From the NCBI GenBank assembly GCA_034440115.1, contig JAWXBM010000171.1, positions 1 to 13,144 of the forward strand: a stretch of 13,144 bases of DNA, read 5' to 3'. The translations under genes were made by a program, and so were the position numbers. This DNA comes from JAWXBM01 sp034440115. GTDB taxonomy: Bacteria; Pseudomonadota; Gammaproteobacteria; Xanthomonadales; SZUA-36. The notes below the pieces were generated by a model that ran no database searches, was not told the origin of the DNA, and saw nothing but the letters and a program-made list of their open reading frames with translations. This document shows positions 1 through 7,204 of this stretch, piece by piece (position 1 is the stretch's first letter; each line of letters starts with the position of its first letter).

Positions 1-213
1 AGCCAGGCCGGCCAGTATGCTGCCGACTTTGCCCGAACGTCTGACGTCACCCTGGTTGACGCTCAGCCAGCGCAGCAGGTGCGGATCACAGACTTTTTCC
101 CAATCGCCGGCCGGTTTGCGCATGCGCTTCCACCACCACGGCAGCAGAATGGCCAGCGGCAAGGCCAGTAACCACAACGGGCGGATGAAATGCATCAACT
201 CAAAGCCGTTCAC
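1..213 (-). CDS. BatB-type VWA/TPR membrane protein, N-terminal part (cut by window edge)
   Basis: This is the first 71 codons of a gene that continues past the left edge. The translation has an N-terminal membrane segment (HFIRPLWLLALPLAILLPWW), a basic stretch, then DWEKVCDPHLLRWL and the beginning of a second hydrophobic segment. That N-terminus is typical of BatB-type proteins (membrane helix, VWA domain, then TPR repeats), although neither the VWA nor the TPR part lies in the window. I chose the GTG at 213 because it overlaps the batA stop as GTGA, like the moxR/DUF58 junction. An in-frame ATG at 195 is the alternative. It is the fifth gene of the moxR operon, directly after the BatA-type gene, which supports the assignment. 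The family is thought to act with MoxR at the inner membrane, but its molecular role is poorly defined. Confidence 0.75.
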   Translation of the reverse strand, partial: MNGFELMHFIRPLWLLALPLAILLPWWWKRMRKPAGDWEKVCDPHLLRWLSVNQGDVRRSGKVGSILAGLA

Positions 214-1244
214 GCGGGTAACCGCCGCGCAGATCTGGAGAGAGGGCCAAAGGGTCGGATCAATACCAGCGCAACAACCAAAGCCAGCAGGAAAGCCGCC
301 GACAAAGGCCAGTAAAACCACTCGTCCACCGGGCGGATGGCTTCCTGATCGCTTTCAACCGGCTCCAGCTCATCCAGGCGCAGGTAAATCTCCGCCAGGG
401 CCTGAGCATCGCGGGCGCGGAAGTAGGCACCGCCGGTACGTTCAGCAATGGCGCGCAGGGTGTGTTCGTCCAGATCGGCTGAAGGGTTCACGGTGCGGGT
501 GCCAAAGAAGTCCTGCACCATCATCTCGTCGGCACCCACACCCACGGTATAGATGGTGAGGTTTTCCCGCGCGGCAAACTCCGCCGCCTGCAGGGGCTGC
601 ACTTCACCCGAGGTATTGGCACCGTCGGTGAGCAGGATCAGCACGCGCTCGGCCGAAGCGTCTTCCCGCAAGCGCTTGACCGCCAGGCCTATCGCATCAC
701 CGATGGCCGTTTCGCGCCCGGCCAGGCCGATTTCTGCCTCTTCCAGCAGCAATGCCGTGGTCTCGGTATCAAAAGTCAGTGGGGTTTGTTGATAGGCACG
801 GCTGCCAAACAGCACCAGGCCAACACGATCACCGCGGCGGCGCTGGATGAATTCACCGGCCACCCGCTTGACCACCGCCAAACGATTCACCTGCATGTTG
901 TCCAGCACCATGTCCTGGGTGTCCATGCTGCCGGAAATATCCACCGCCAGCAGCAGATCACGGCCGGTTACCGGAATTTGCTGCACCTCACCGACCCACT
1001 GCGGCCGCACCGCAGCGGCCAGCAGCAGCAGCCAGATCAAGGCCGCAGCCAAAGCCAACAACGGCTGGCGCAACTGGCTGGAACCGCTACCCGCCAGCAG
1101 GCCATACCAGGGTACTTTCAGTGCTTGCAGGCCACTTTGTGGTGCGGTTTTCAACCAGGCGCGCAATAACCAGGGCAGCGGCAGCAATAAAGCCAGCCAG
1201 GGCCAGGCCAGATTGAAGCCGGAAACGGTATCAAGCTCAGCCAT
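210..1244 (-). CDS. BatA-type VWA-domain inner-membrane protein
   Basis: The protein is 344 aa. It has two N-terminal hydrophobic segments (about residues 10-30 and 60-80), a VWA domain (about 95-290), and a C-terminal membrane helix (about 311-330). The metal-site (MIDAS) residues are visible: D102-I-S104-G-S106, T179 in RETAIGD, and D207 in LLTDG. This is the standard BatA layout, which displays a VWA domain on one side of the membrane. BatA proteins are associated with MoxR ATPases and with stress or aerotolerance phenotypes in some bacteria. The exact function is not established and is inferred here from family and context. The reading frame extends further upstream, but the ATG at 1244 fits the family N-terminus and overlaps the DUF4381 stop by 8 bases, suggesting translational coupling. 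The stop overlaps the GTG of the next gene by 4 bases. Confidence 0.9.
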   Translation of the reverse strand: MAELDTVSGFNLAWPWLALLLPLPWLLRAWLKTAPQSGLQALKVPWYGLLAGSGSSQLRQPLLALAAALIWLLLLAAAVRPQWVGEVQQIPVTGRDLLLAVDISGSMDTQDMVLDNMQVNRLAVVKRVAGEFIQRRRGDRVGLVLFGSRAYQQTPLTFDTETTALLLEEAEIGLAGRETAIGDAIGLAVKRLREDASAERVLILLTDGANTSGEVQPLQAAEFAARENLTIYTVGVGADEMMVQDFFGTRTVNPSADLDEHTLRAIAERTGGAYFRARDAQALAEIYLRLDELEPVESDQEAIRPVDEWFYWPLSAAFLLALVVALVLIRPFGPLSRSARRLPA

Positions 1245-1713
1245 ATCGCTTGATCCATTCTTTAGCCACGGCGTACAAGCCAGCCGCATCGAATTCCGGC
1301 TCGGGCTGATAGGGGCCGGTTTCCAGCGCAGCCAGGCTTTCCGTATTCGACCCATCGGGCAACAGCGAGCGCATAAATTCCACCCAGGCTGCACCTTGCA
1401 ACCGCGAGCTGGCGGTGCCCGGGAAGGCACGAATGGCCACTACCCGGAACAGACGATTGAGCTCGGACAAATATTCGTTGGCTGGCGCTGCCGGATCAAA
1501 CTGGTTTTGAATGCGATCCAGCGCTGCCAGCAAACGGGCACGGCGCTTTCTTATACTCCAGCATTTGCTGGCCAGCCGCAGCAACCAGAGCAGCAGTGCC
1601 AGCAGCAGTGCCGCGAGAATCCACCAGGCAGGCGCGGGCGGCCACCAGCCCGGCTCAACAGCCGCGTGGATATCACGCAATTGTTCCAGTAGTTCAGGGC
1701 TGACTTCGTTCAA
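1237..1713 (-). CDS. DUF4381 single-pass membrane protein of the moxR/bat operon
   Basis: The protein is 158 aa. A short N-terminal part (LEQLRDIHAAVEPGWWPPAP) precedes one strong membrane helix (about residues 29-47), a basic stretch (SIRKRRAR), and a soluble helical domain with YLSELNRLFRVVAI and the following W-x-EF. These match the DUF4381 family, found almost only between DUF58 and VWA genes in such operons. No enzymatic motif is visible and the function is unknown; a membrane partner for the VWA proteins is an inference from position. The start is TTG at 1713. The upstream in-frame stop is the stop codon of the DUF58 gene itself, and the family N-terminus fits this TTG. The nearby ATG at 1721 is out of frame and hits a stop after three codons. 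The gene ends inside the start of batA with an 8-base overlap. Confidence 0.85.
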   Translation of the reverse strand: MNEVSPELLEQLRDIHAAVEPGWWPPAPAWWILAALLLALLLWLLRLASKCWSIRKRRARLLAALDRIQNQFDPAAPANEYLSELNRLFRVVAIRAFPGTASSRLQGAAWVEFMRSLLPDGSNTESLAALETGPYQPEPEFDAAGLYAVAKEWIKRYG

Positions 1714-1734
1714 GGCGCCATTCTCAAAGGTGGC

Positions 1735-2760
1735 TCAACGGGGCTTGCCCACCAGCACACGCAAATCCCGACCGAGCATTTCTACCGGGTCGTCTTCGGT
1801 GCGTAAAACCATCCAACCGCACTGGTGTTTCTGGAACATGCGTCGTGGCTCTTCGGCATGTTGCAGGCTGATCTGACTGAACAATTTTCGATCGGCATCA
1901 TGTTGTGTATTCATGATGCTGGAGGCATGACCGTCACTGATGGGATAGGCCCCTTCGGGCAGCGCATATTCGGCAGCATCCATTAACTGGCAACCGATGA
2001 CATCGTTGTGCTGCCGCAGTCGGGATATGTGCCGGTTGCAGTCTTCATCCAGGCTGAAGAAATCGCTGAGTATGATGATCAGGCTGCCCGGACGCACGGC
2101 ATGACGCACCCGCTCCAGAGCGTGTGACAGGCCTTCTGCTGTGCCATTGGCATTTTCCGGTTGCAGCCAATCCACCAGCCCCTGGATCAAGCGCATGGCA
2201 CCGCGTCGGCCACCACTGGGGCGTAATTCCCGGTGCTTGCCCGGTGCGAAAAAGAAACCACCAATACGATCACCGCGGCGCACCGCAGACCAGGCAATTG
2301 CTGCAGCCATCTGCCCGGCAGCCACCGATTTGAGCCGTCGCCGAGTGCCAAAATACAGGCTGGGACTGGCGTCAATAACCACCAGCACCGGACGTTCGCG
2401 CTCTTCCTGGAATACCTTGGTGTGAGCACGTCCGGTGCGTGCCGTGACGCGCCAGTCCATATTGCGGATGTCATCGCCGGGCTGGTAATTGCGCGACTCG
2501 AGAAAATCCACACCACGGCCACGAAAGCGCGAACGATAAGCCCCCGCAAGCGCAGACGCAGCCGCCTGACGCATGGGCAGGCGCAGGGAATGACAGCGGG
2601 GACGCAGAGCAATCAATTCAGCGGCGGTCAGGTGGATGCCATCGCCACTATCCCGTGATTGATCCCGTCCCCGGTCTTGTGTTTGATCGCTGGCACTATG
2701 CCGCATACTGGCCCGCATTTTTGCCTGGCCTCTGTCCCTGGACGTTCGGTTAGAGATCAC
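1735..2760 (-). CDS. DUF58 protein of the MoxR system
   Basis: The protein is 341 aa with no membrane helix. The DUF58 signature is clear: YQPGDDIRNMDWRVTARTGR (92-111), followed by a VWA-like core beginning VLVVIDASPS with D130, S132 and S134, and IIILSDF with D233. DUF58 proteins are usually encoded next to moxR and are thought to be partners or adaptors of the ATPase; no enzymatic activity is established. The first 40 residues are rich in R, D, S and Q and look disordered. I used the GTG at 2760, which overlaps the moxR stop as GTGA. The ATG at 2718, preceded by AGG at a 5-base gap, is a real alternative that would remove 14 residues. About 21 bases separate the stop from the DUF4381 start. 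Confidence 0.88.
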   Translation of the reverse strand: MISNRTSRDRGQAKMRASMRHSASDQTQDRGRDQSRDSGDGIHLTAAELIALRPRCHSLRLPMRQAAASALAGAYRSRFRGRGVDFLESRNYQPGDDIRNMDWRVTARTGRAHTKVFQEERERPVLVVIDASPSLYFGTRRRLKSVAAGQMAAAIAWSAVRRGDRIGGFFFAPGKHRELRPSGGRRGAMRLIQGLVDWLQPENANGTAEGLSHALERVRHAVRPGSLIIILSDFFSLDEDCNRHISRLRQHNDVIGCQLMDAAEYALPEGAYPISDGHASSIMNTQHDADRKLFSQISLQHAEEPRRMFQKHQCGWMVLRTEDDPVEMLGRDLRVLVGKPR

Positions 2761-3791
2761 GGCACCGGAACCCGATCCAGCAGGCGGTCGATCAATTGAT
2801 CAACGGTAACGCCATCGGCTTCGGCTTCGTAAGACAACAAAACGCGATGACGCATCACATCATGAATCATGGTATGCACATCATCGGGTGAGACAAATGC
2901 GCGGTTATCCAGCCAGGCTCGGGCTCGGGCACAACGATCCAGGCCGATGGTGGCACGAGGGCTGGCACCGTAGCTGACCAGCTTGGCCAGTTCCGGGTCC
3001 CAACGGCCCGGATCACGGGTGGCCAGCACCAATTGCACGATGTACTCCTCCAGCGCGGGTGCCAGGTAGAGATCCAGCACACCGTTCTGCGCGGCAAATA
3101 CCTGTTGTTGCGTCACCAGTACCGGAGCGGTCTTTTGCTTGAACAGCTCATCGCGCGCCTGCTGTCGCGCCAGATGCAGAATCAGCTGTTCCGCCTTTGC
3201 GTCGGGATAGGTAATCGAAACCTGCATCAGGAAGCGATCCAGCTGCGCTTCCGGCAAGGGATAGGTGCCTTCCTGCTCAATGGGGTTTTGCGTGGCCATC
3301 ACCAGAAACAACTGTGGCAGGTGGTAAGTAACCCGTCCGACCGTGACCTGGTGCTCGCCCATGGCTTCCAGCAAAGCCGATTGCACCTTGGCCGGCGCAC
3401 GGTTCACTTCATCCGCCAGGATCAGGTTATGGAAAATCGGCCCCTGCTGAAAACTGAAAGTGCCTTCCTGTGGGCGGTAAATTTCCGTGCCAGTCAGATC
3501 GGCTGGCAACAAATCAGGTGTGAACTGGATGCGGTGAAAATCACCTTCAATGCGATCAGCAATCACCTTGATGGCGGTGGTTTTAGCCAGTCCCGGCGCA
3601 CCTTCCACCAGCAAATGGCCATTGCTCAACAGGGCGATCAGCAAACGCTCCATCAATCGCTGCTGGCCAATGATCAGTTCATTCGCAGCCTTGCTCAGAT
3701 TCATGAACGCGGCATGCGCGTCTTGCTGGGCCGGGTCCTGCAGTTGGGTGTTTTCTGCGGCTGGATTAGCCGCGGTTTCCGAATGCTCCAT
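2757..3791 (-). CDS. MoxR-family AAA+ ATPase
   Basis: The protein is 344 aa. It carries a Walker A GAPGLAKT (64-71), a Walker B LILADEVNRAP with D127 and E128, sensor-1 ATQNPIEQEGTYPLPEAQLDRF-type sequence with N169 (only the first part is typical of all AAA+ proteins), and a C-terminal helical lid with GASPRAT. This is a complete MoxR-type ATPase. Members hydrolyse ATP and are proposed to act as chaperones that remodel or load cofactors onto client complexes together with VWA proteins; the client here is unknown. The frame is open further upstream to an ATG at 3860. I chose ATG 3791 because GAGGAG lies just before it (3795-3800, 3-base gap). It is the first gene of the five-gene operon and overlaps the DUF58 start by 4 bases. 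Confidence 0.92.
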   Translation of the reverse strand: MEHSETAANPAAENTQLQDPAQQDAHAAFMNLSKAANELIIGQQRLMERLLIALLSNGHLLVEGAPGLAKTTAIKVIADRIEGDFHRIQFTPDLLPADLTGTEIYRPQEGTFSFQQGPIFHNLILADEVNRAPAKVQSALLEAMGEHQVTVGRVTYHLPQLFLVMATQNPIEQEGTYPLPEAQLDRFLMQVSITYPDAKAEQLILHLARQQARDELFKQKTAPVLVTQQQVFAAQNGVLDLYLAPALEEYIVQLVLATRDPGRWDPELAKLVSYGASPRATIGLDRCARARAWLDNRAFVSPDDVHTMIHDVMRHRVLLSYEAEADGVTVDQLIDRLLDRVPVP

Positions 3792-3828
3792 AAACTCCTC
3801 TGGGGGCATGCCTTTAAGTGAACGGGGA

Positions 3829-3834
3829 AGTATA
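3829..3834 (-). promoter_or_regulatory. Candidate -10 box for the moxR operon
   Basis: Read on the minus strand this is TATACT, five of six matches to the sigma-70 -10 consensus, about 38 bases before the moxR start. The best upstream -35 match at usual spacing (TGGCCT, 16 bases) is weak, so this is only a candidate. A start about 30 bases before the ATG would be consistent with the chosen moxR start. Confidence 0.35.
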
Positions 3835-4002
3835 CCGATTGTGGAGAGACAGGCCAGCAACTAACGGGTTCCATACAATCGCTGATCGAGAAAAAGCCTC
3901 ATCCTGTCTGATTAAATCGTACTCAATGTCCCTGATCAAGTACTGTGATGCGCGTGTCAAAGGTCATGAAATCCTGGTTTGGGAACGAACTTTTCTGAGC
4001 TC

Positions 4003-4030
4003 TTGCAATTTACCTGAAAAATAGTACGAT
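4003..4030 (+). promoter_or_regulatory. Candidate sigma-70 promoter for the small lipoprotein gene
   Basis: TTGCAA (4003-4008) and TACGAT (4025-4030) are separated by 16 bases and lie about 45 bases before the lipoprotein ATG. Both boxes match the consensus at four to five positions. The region between 3792 and 4073 is non-coding and divergent, so a promoter on this strand is expected. Confidence 0.45.
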
Positions 4031-4073
4031 AGACTTCGTATGTTTTTTAAACCTGCCATTCGGGAGAAATCAC

Positions 4074-4346
4074 ATGAATACCAAACTGATCGTCAAAGCC
4101 AAATTGATCACTGCGCTGTCGGTTGTCCTGTTGGCCGTTTCAGCCTGCGCTACCACGCCAAGACCGGAACCCACGGGCAGCGAAGTAATCACCATGAACA
4201 AGGCGCAACGCTATCAGGCTGCGGTGCAAACTCAGGCCAAATTCAAGGGTGTCGATGTGCATTGGGTCAATCTGCCGGATGAAGGCGACCTGGCAAGGTA
4301 CGAAGAACCTGAGGAGGCAGGCGCAGATGGCAACGGCTCGCGCTGA
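4074..4346 (+). CDS. Small putative lipoprotein, unknown function
   Basis: The protein is 90 aa. It has a lipoprotein signal peptide: a basic start (MNTKLIVKAK), a hydrophobic core (LITALSVVLLAV) and a lipobox VSAC with C25 as the likely lipidated residue. The mature part is short, with a middle section VDVHWVNLPDEGDL and an acidic, glycine-rich tail. GGGAG at 4062-4066 sits 7 bases before the ATG, a good ribosome binding site. I do not recognise a family and see no catalytic motif. The gene stands alone: it is divergent from moxR and convergent with priA, whose stop lies only 12 bases away, so it is probably its own transcription unit. Membrane attachment is inferred from the signal peptide; residue 26 is A rather than D, so outer-membrane sorting by Lol rules is the likelier fate. 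Confidence 0.75.
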   Translation: MNTKLIVKAKLITALSVVLLAVSACATTPRPEPTGSEVITMNKAQRYQAAVQTQAKFKGVDVHWVNLPDEGDLARYEEPEEAGADGNGSR

Positions 4347-4357
4347 TCGCCCTTTTT

Positions 4358-6586
4358 TCACATATCCTGAGGGTCAACATCCATGGCCCAGCGCACCTTG
4401 CGCGCTGCGGTCAGTGATTTCAACTGCTCCAGCCAGCCATCCAGTTGCCGGTGCAATTCCGTGCGGCTCGACGCCTGGACCAACAAATACATTCGGTAAC
4501 GCCCCGCAACTTTTTCCATCAGGGCTGGAATCGGCCCCCACAGTTGACTTTTTCCTGGTGGGAAGCATTCGGCAGCAGCTTCGAGAAAAGTCATCACATC
4601 CTCACGCGCCAAGGCTTCAGCCTTGAGCTGCGCCTGGTAACTCAATGGTGGCAATCCCGCCGCGCGCCGGTCTTCAAGCAACCACTCCGAGTACGCTTCA
4701 TAACCCTGGGTGATCAGCAACTGTAATGCCTGGCTGTGAGGTTCATAGGTTTGCAGCAACACCCTGCCCGGCTTATCGGCCCGGCCTGCACGCCCAGCGA
4801 CTTGTAATAAAGTCTGTCCCAAACGCTCCAGCGCCCGGTAATCAGCGCTGTAAAGTGCCTGGTCCACATTTACCACAACCACCAGGGTAACAGCCGGAAA
4901 GTGATGCCCTTTGACCAGCATCTGTGTGCCCACCATGATGCAGGGTTCACCCCCGCGAACCTGATCGATTTGATCTTCCAATACCCCTTTGCCGCGGGTA
5001 CTGTCGCGATCAAAGCGCCAGATCACGGTATCAGGAAAGCGCTGGCGTAAACTCGTCTCCAATTGCTGGGTACCTTCGCCTATGCCCACCAGGTCATCGG
5101 CACGACACTCCGGGCAAAAACGCGGCACTGGCTTTTCACTGCCACAATGATGGCAGCTCAGCCGTCGCAGGCTACGGTGCCAGGTCATATTGGCTTCACA
5201 GCGCTGACAACGGCCATGCCAACCACATTGGCCGCACATCAGAACCGGCGCATAACCACGACGGTTCAGGAAAACCATGGCCTGCTCACCGCGGTCCAGC
5301 GTAGCGGCAATGGCGTCAACGGCAACTGTGGCCAGACCATTGATGGTTATCTGCTGGCGTAAATCGAGCACCTGCCATGATGGCATGGCCGCTTTGGTGG
5401 CCCGTTGCCGTAACTTGTGCCGCTGATAGCGCCCGCTGGCAGCATTGTTGATGGATTCCAAAGATGGCGTAGCGCTGCCCAAAACCACCGGAATTTTCAG
5501 CTCGGCGGCTCGCTTGACCGCCACATCGCGCGCCGAATAGCGAAATCCATCCTGCTGCTTGAAGGAGGCATCGTGCTCTTCGTCCAGCACAATAAGTCCC
5601 AGCGCAGGCATGGGCGTAAACAAGGCCGAGCGGGTGCCGAGCAGCAAGCGAGCCCTTCCAGAACGCGCCGCCTCCCAGGCCGACAAGCGTTCACCTTCGG
5701 ACAATCCGGAATGCAACACCGCGGGCGGCCACCCCAAACGCTGATGGAAACGGCGAATCAATTGCGGTGTCAGCCCAATCTCGGGCACCAGCACCAGAGC
5801 CTGTTGACCTGCCTGCAAAACCGGTTGCAGCAACCGCAGGTAAACCTCGGTTTTACCGCTGCCGGTAACACCATCCAGCAGATGGCTGGAAAAGCCCTGG
5901 CCGGCTGACTGAATAGCTGAGATCGCCTGCTGCTGCTCAGCGGTCAGCTCAAAAGCGGTCGCCAATAAAGGCAAATTTTCGACAAAATTGTATTCGGCCC
6001 CTTTATTGGCTAGCAGAGGTTCGGATACAACCCAATCCTGCTCCATCACCCGGCTCAATTTAGCGCGCCAGCGTTCGCCCTGTGTTTTTAGTTCGTCTTC
6101 GGTTTTTGCGCCGAAGCGCAAACACTCCAGCAGGGCGTACTGGGCTTTGGCGCGGCCAGCGGGTAAGCTCAGCCGTTCCAATCCAGTCGCCGTCAGCCCA
6201 TATTGCAGTGGCGCATCGGGCAGCACTCCCCGGACTTTACGCAACGCGGGTGGCAGTGCGGCCTGCAACACATCACCCGGCGCATGTTTGTAGTACTGCC
6301 AGCACCATTGCATCAGGCCGAGCAGTTCGCTATCCAACAAAGGCTTTGCTTGATCCAGCACCTTGCTTATCGGCAGCAGCCGGTCCATGGGCAAACGTGA
6401 TTCAGCCTGTGCAGCAACCACGACCCCAACCAACTGGCGCGAGCCAAACGGCACCACCACGCGGGTGCCGGGCAATACGGATGGCCCGTCTTTCGGCGGC
6501 AAGTAATCAAATAATTCACGCAGCGGCACCGGCAATGCGACTTGCAAGATTCCTGTTTTGAGCGGCTGATGATTCTGGACTGACAT
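4358..6586 (-). CDS. priA: Primosomal replication-restart helicase PriA
   Basis: The protein is 742 aa, the usual length for PriA. PriA recognises stalled forks and D-loops, unwinds DNA 3' to 5', and starts reloading of the replicative helicase. The N-terminal DNA-binding part begins GILQVALPVPLRELFDYLPP. The helicase core has Walker A GVTGSGKT (239-246), DEEH (335-338), LGSATPS (369-375), and the late motifs GTQMLVKGHHFP (553-564) and QVAGRAGR (595-602). The eight zinc-binding cysteines are present as C451/C454, C460/C463, C478/C481 and C491/C494. All key residues are intact. The ATG at 6586 has no strong Shine-Dalgarno sequence, but the family N-terminus begins only about 12 residues in, leaving no better start. 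It appears monocistronic, divergent from mscL and convergent with the lipoprotein gene. Confidence 0.97.
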   Translation of the reverse strand: MSVQNHQPLKTGILQVALPVPLRELFDYLPPKDGPSVLPGTRVVVPFGSRQLVGVVVAAQAESRLPMDRLLPISKVLDQAKPLLDSELLGLMQWCWQYYKHAPGDVLQAALPPALRKVRGVLPDAPLQYGLTATGLERLSLPAGRAKAQYALLECLRFGAKTEDELKTQGERWRAKLSRVMEQDWVVSEPLLANKGAEYNFVENLPLLATAFELTAEQQQAISAIQSAGQGFSSHLLDGVTGSGKTEVYLRLLQPVLQAGQQALVLVPEIGLTPQLIRRFHQRLGWPPAVLHSGLSEGERLSAWEAARSGRARLLLGTRSALFTPMPALGLIVLDEEHDASFKQQDGFRYSARDVAVKRAAELKIPVVLGSATPSLESINNAASGRYQRHKLRQRATKAAMPSWQVLDLRQQITINGLATVAVDAIAATLDRGEQAMVFLNRRGYAPVLMCGQCGWHGRCQRCEANMTWHRSLRRLSCHHCGSEKPVPRFCPECRADDLVGIGEGTQQLETSLRQRFPDTVIWRFDRDSTRGKGVLEDQIDQVRGGEPCIMVGTQMLVKGHHFPAVTLVVVVNVDQALYSADYRALERLGQTLLQVAGRAGRADKPGRVLLQTYEPHSQALQLLITQGYEAYSEWLLEDRRAAGLPPLSYQAQLKAEALAREDVMTFLEAAAECFPPGKSQLWGPIPALMEKVAGRYRMYLLVQASSRTELHRQLDGWLEQLKSLTAARKVRWAMDVDPQDM

Positions 6587-6682
6587 GTTGAAAGATTCTA
6601 TCAGTGGGATGACAAATTGGCTGCTTCCAGTATCATGTCAGCCGCAGGTAAGCGGGAGATGTATCCAAGAAATCTCTGATTT

Positions 6683-6700
6683 ATTCAGAAATTTCTGAAT
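6683..6700. repeat. 18-bp perfect palindrome upstream of mscL
   Basis: ATTCAGAAATTTCTGAAT is its own reverse complement. It lies about 30 bases before the mscL start, in the 145-base region shared with priA. A near copy of one side (AGAAATCTCTGA at 6668-6679, against AGAAATTTCTGA at 6687-6698, 11 of 12 identical) sits 19 bases upstream. This could be an operator for a dimeric regulator, or chance in a short AT-rich stretch. Confidence 0.5.
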
Positions 6701-6719
6701 CGGACTCAGGCAATCACAG

Positions 6720-6725
6720 AAGGAG
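6720..6725 (+). promoter_or_regulatory. Ribosome binding site deciding the TTG start of mscL
   Basis: AAGGAG lies 6 bases before the TTG at 6732 and 12 bases before the next ATG at 6738. The spacing favours TTG, as does the match of the resulting MSMIKEF to the E. coli MscL start MSIIKEF. Confidence 0.75.
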
Positions 6726-6731
6726 AGACTT

Positions 6732-7133
6732 TTGAGCATGATAAAAGAGTTCCGCGATTTCGCGATGCGTGGAAATGCAGTGGATATGGCTGTTGGTATT
6801 GTGATCGGTGCAGCCTTTGGCAAAATCGTCACATCTTTTGTCAGCGACGTGTTGATGCCCCCGATCGGTGTTTTGGTAGGTGGCGCTGATTTTACCCAGT
6901 TGTCCGTGACCCTGAAGCAAGCCAGCGGTGACGTGGCTGCTGTCACTTTGAACTACGGCAGCTTTATTCAGGCTGTGATTGATTTTGCGATCATCGCCTT
7001 TGCCATTTTCATGGTGATCAAGGCCATGAACTCGCTGAAAAAGAAGGAAGAGAAAGCGCCTGCTGAACCACCCGAGCCTTCTAACGAAGAAGTGTTGTTG
7101 ACCGAAATACGAGACTTGCTGAAACAGAAGTAG
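6732..7133 (+). CDS. mscL: Large-conductance mechanosensitive channel MscL
   Basis: The protein is 133 aa, near the E. coli length of 136. MscL is an inner-membrane homopentamer that opens a wide non-selective pore under membrane tension and releases solutes during osmotic downshock. The N-terminal helix and first membrane segment (FRDFAMRGNAVDMAVGIVIGA, about 7-40), a periplasmic loop, a second membrane segment (about 77-98), a basic turn (SLKKKEEK) and a C-terminal helix ending VLLTEIRDLL all align with the family. At the pore constriction, where E. coli has L19 and V23, this protein has M19 and I23, and V16 is replaced by A. These changes are conservative. The start is TTG. The gene is transcribed alone, divergent from priA and convergent with prc. 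Confidence 0.96.
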   Translation: MSMIKEFRDFAMRGNAVDMAVGIVIGAAFGKIVTSFVSDVLMPPIGVLVGGADFTQLSVTLKQASGDVAAVTLNYGSFIQAVIDFAIIAFAIFMVIKAMNSLKKKEEKAPAEPPEPSNEEVLLTEIRDLLKQK

Positions 7134-7150
7134 TCCTCAGACAGTGGGAC

Positions 7151-7191
7151 AATAAAAAAGGCTGGGCCACATTTTTACGTGTGGCCCGGCC
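7151..7191 (-). terminator. Rho-independent terminator of prc
   Basis: A 12-bp stem (7160-7171 with 7180-7191, one G-T pair, the remainder perfect) encloses an 8-base loop. On the minus strand it is followed directly by six U residues (7159-7154), so it ends prc transcription 14 bases past its stop. On the plus strand only a short interrupted T run follows (TGTTTC), so termination of mscL here would be weaker. Confidence 0.9.
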
Positions 7192-7204
7192 CGGTGTTTC
7201 AGGC

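Noticed and set aside
847..1692. 281-codon plus-strand frame across the BatA and DUF4381 genes
   Set aside because: It is antisense to two recognised genes and has low-complexity Q/P-rich translation typical of a shadow frame.
3033..3821. 262-codon plus-strand frame inside moxR
   Set aside because: It lies wholly antisense to a well-supported gene and its translation has no family features.
4347..4360. Run of six T residues after the lipoprotein stop as a terminator
   Set aside because: No stable GC-rich stem directly precedes it; only 3-bp pairings can be drawn.
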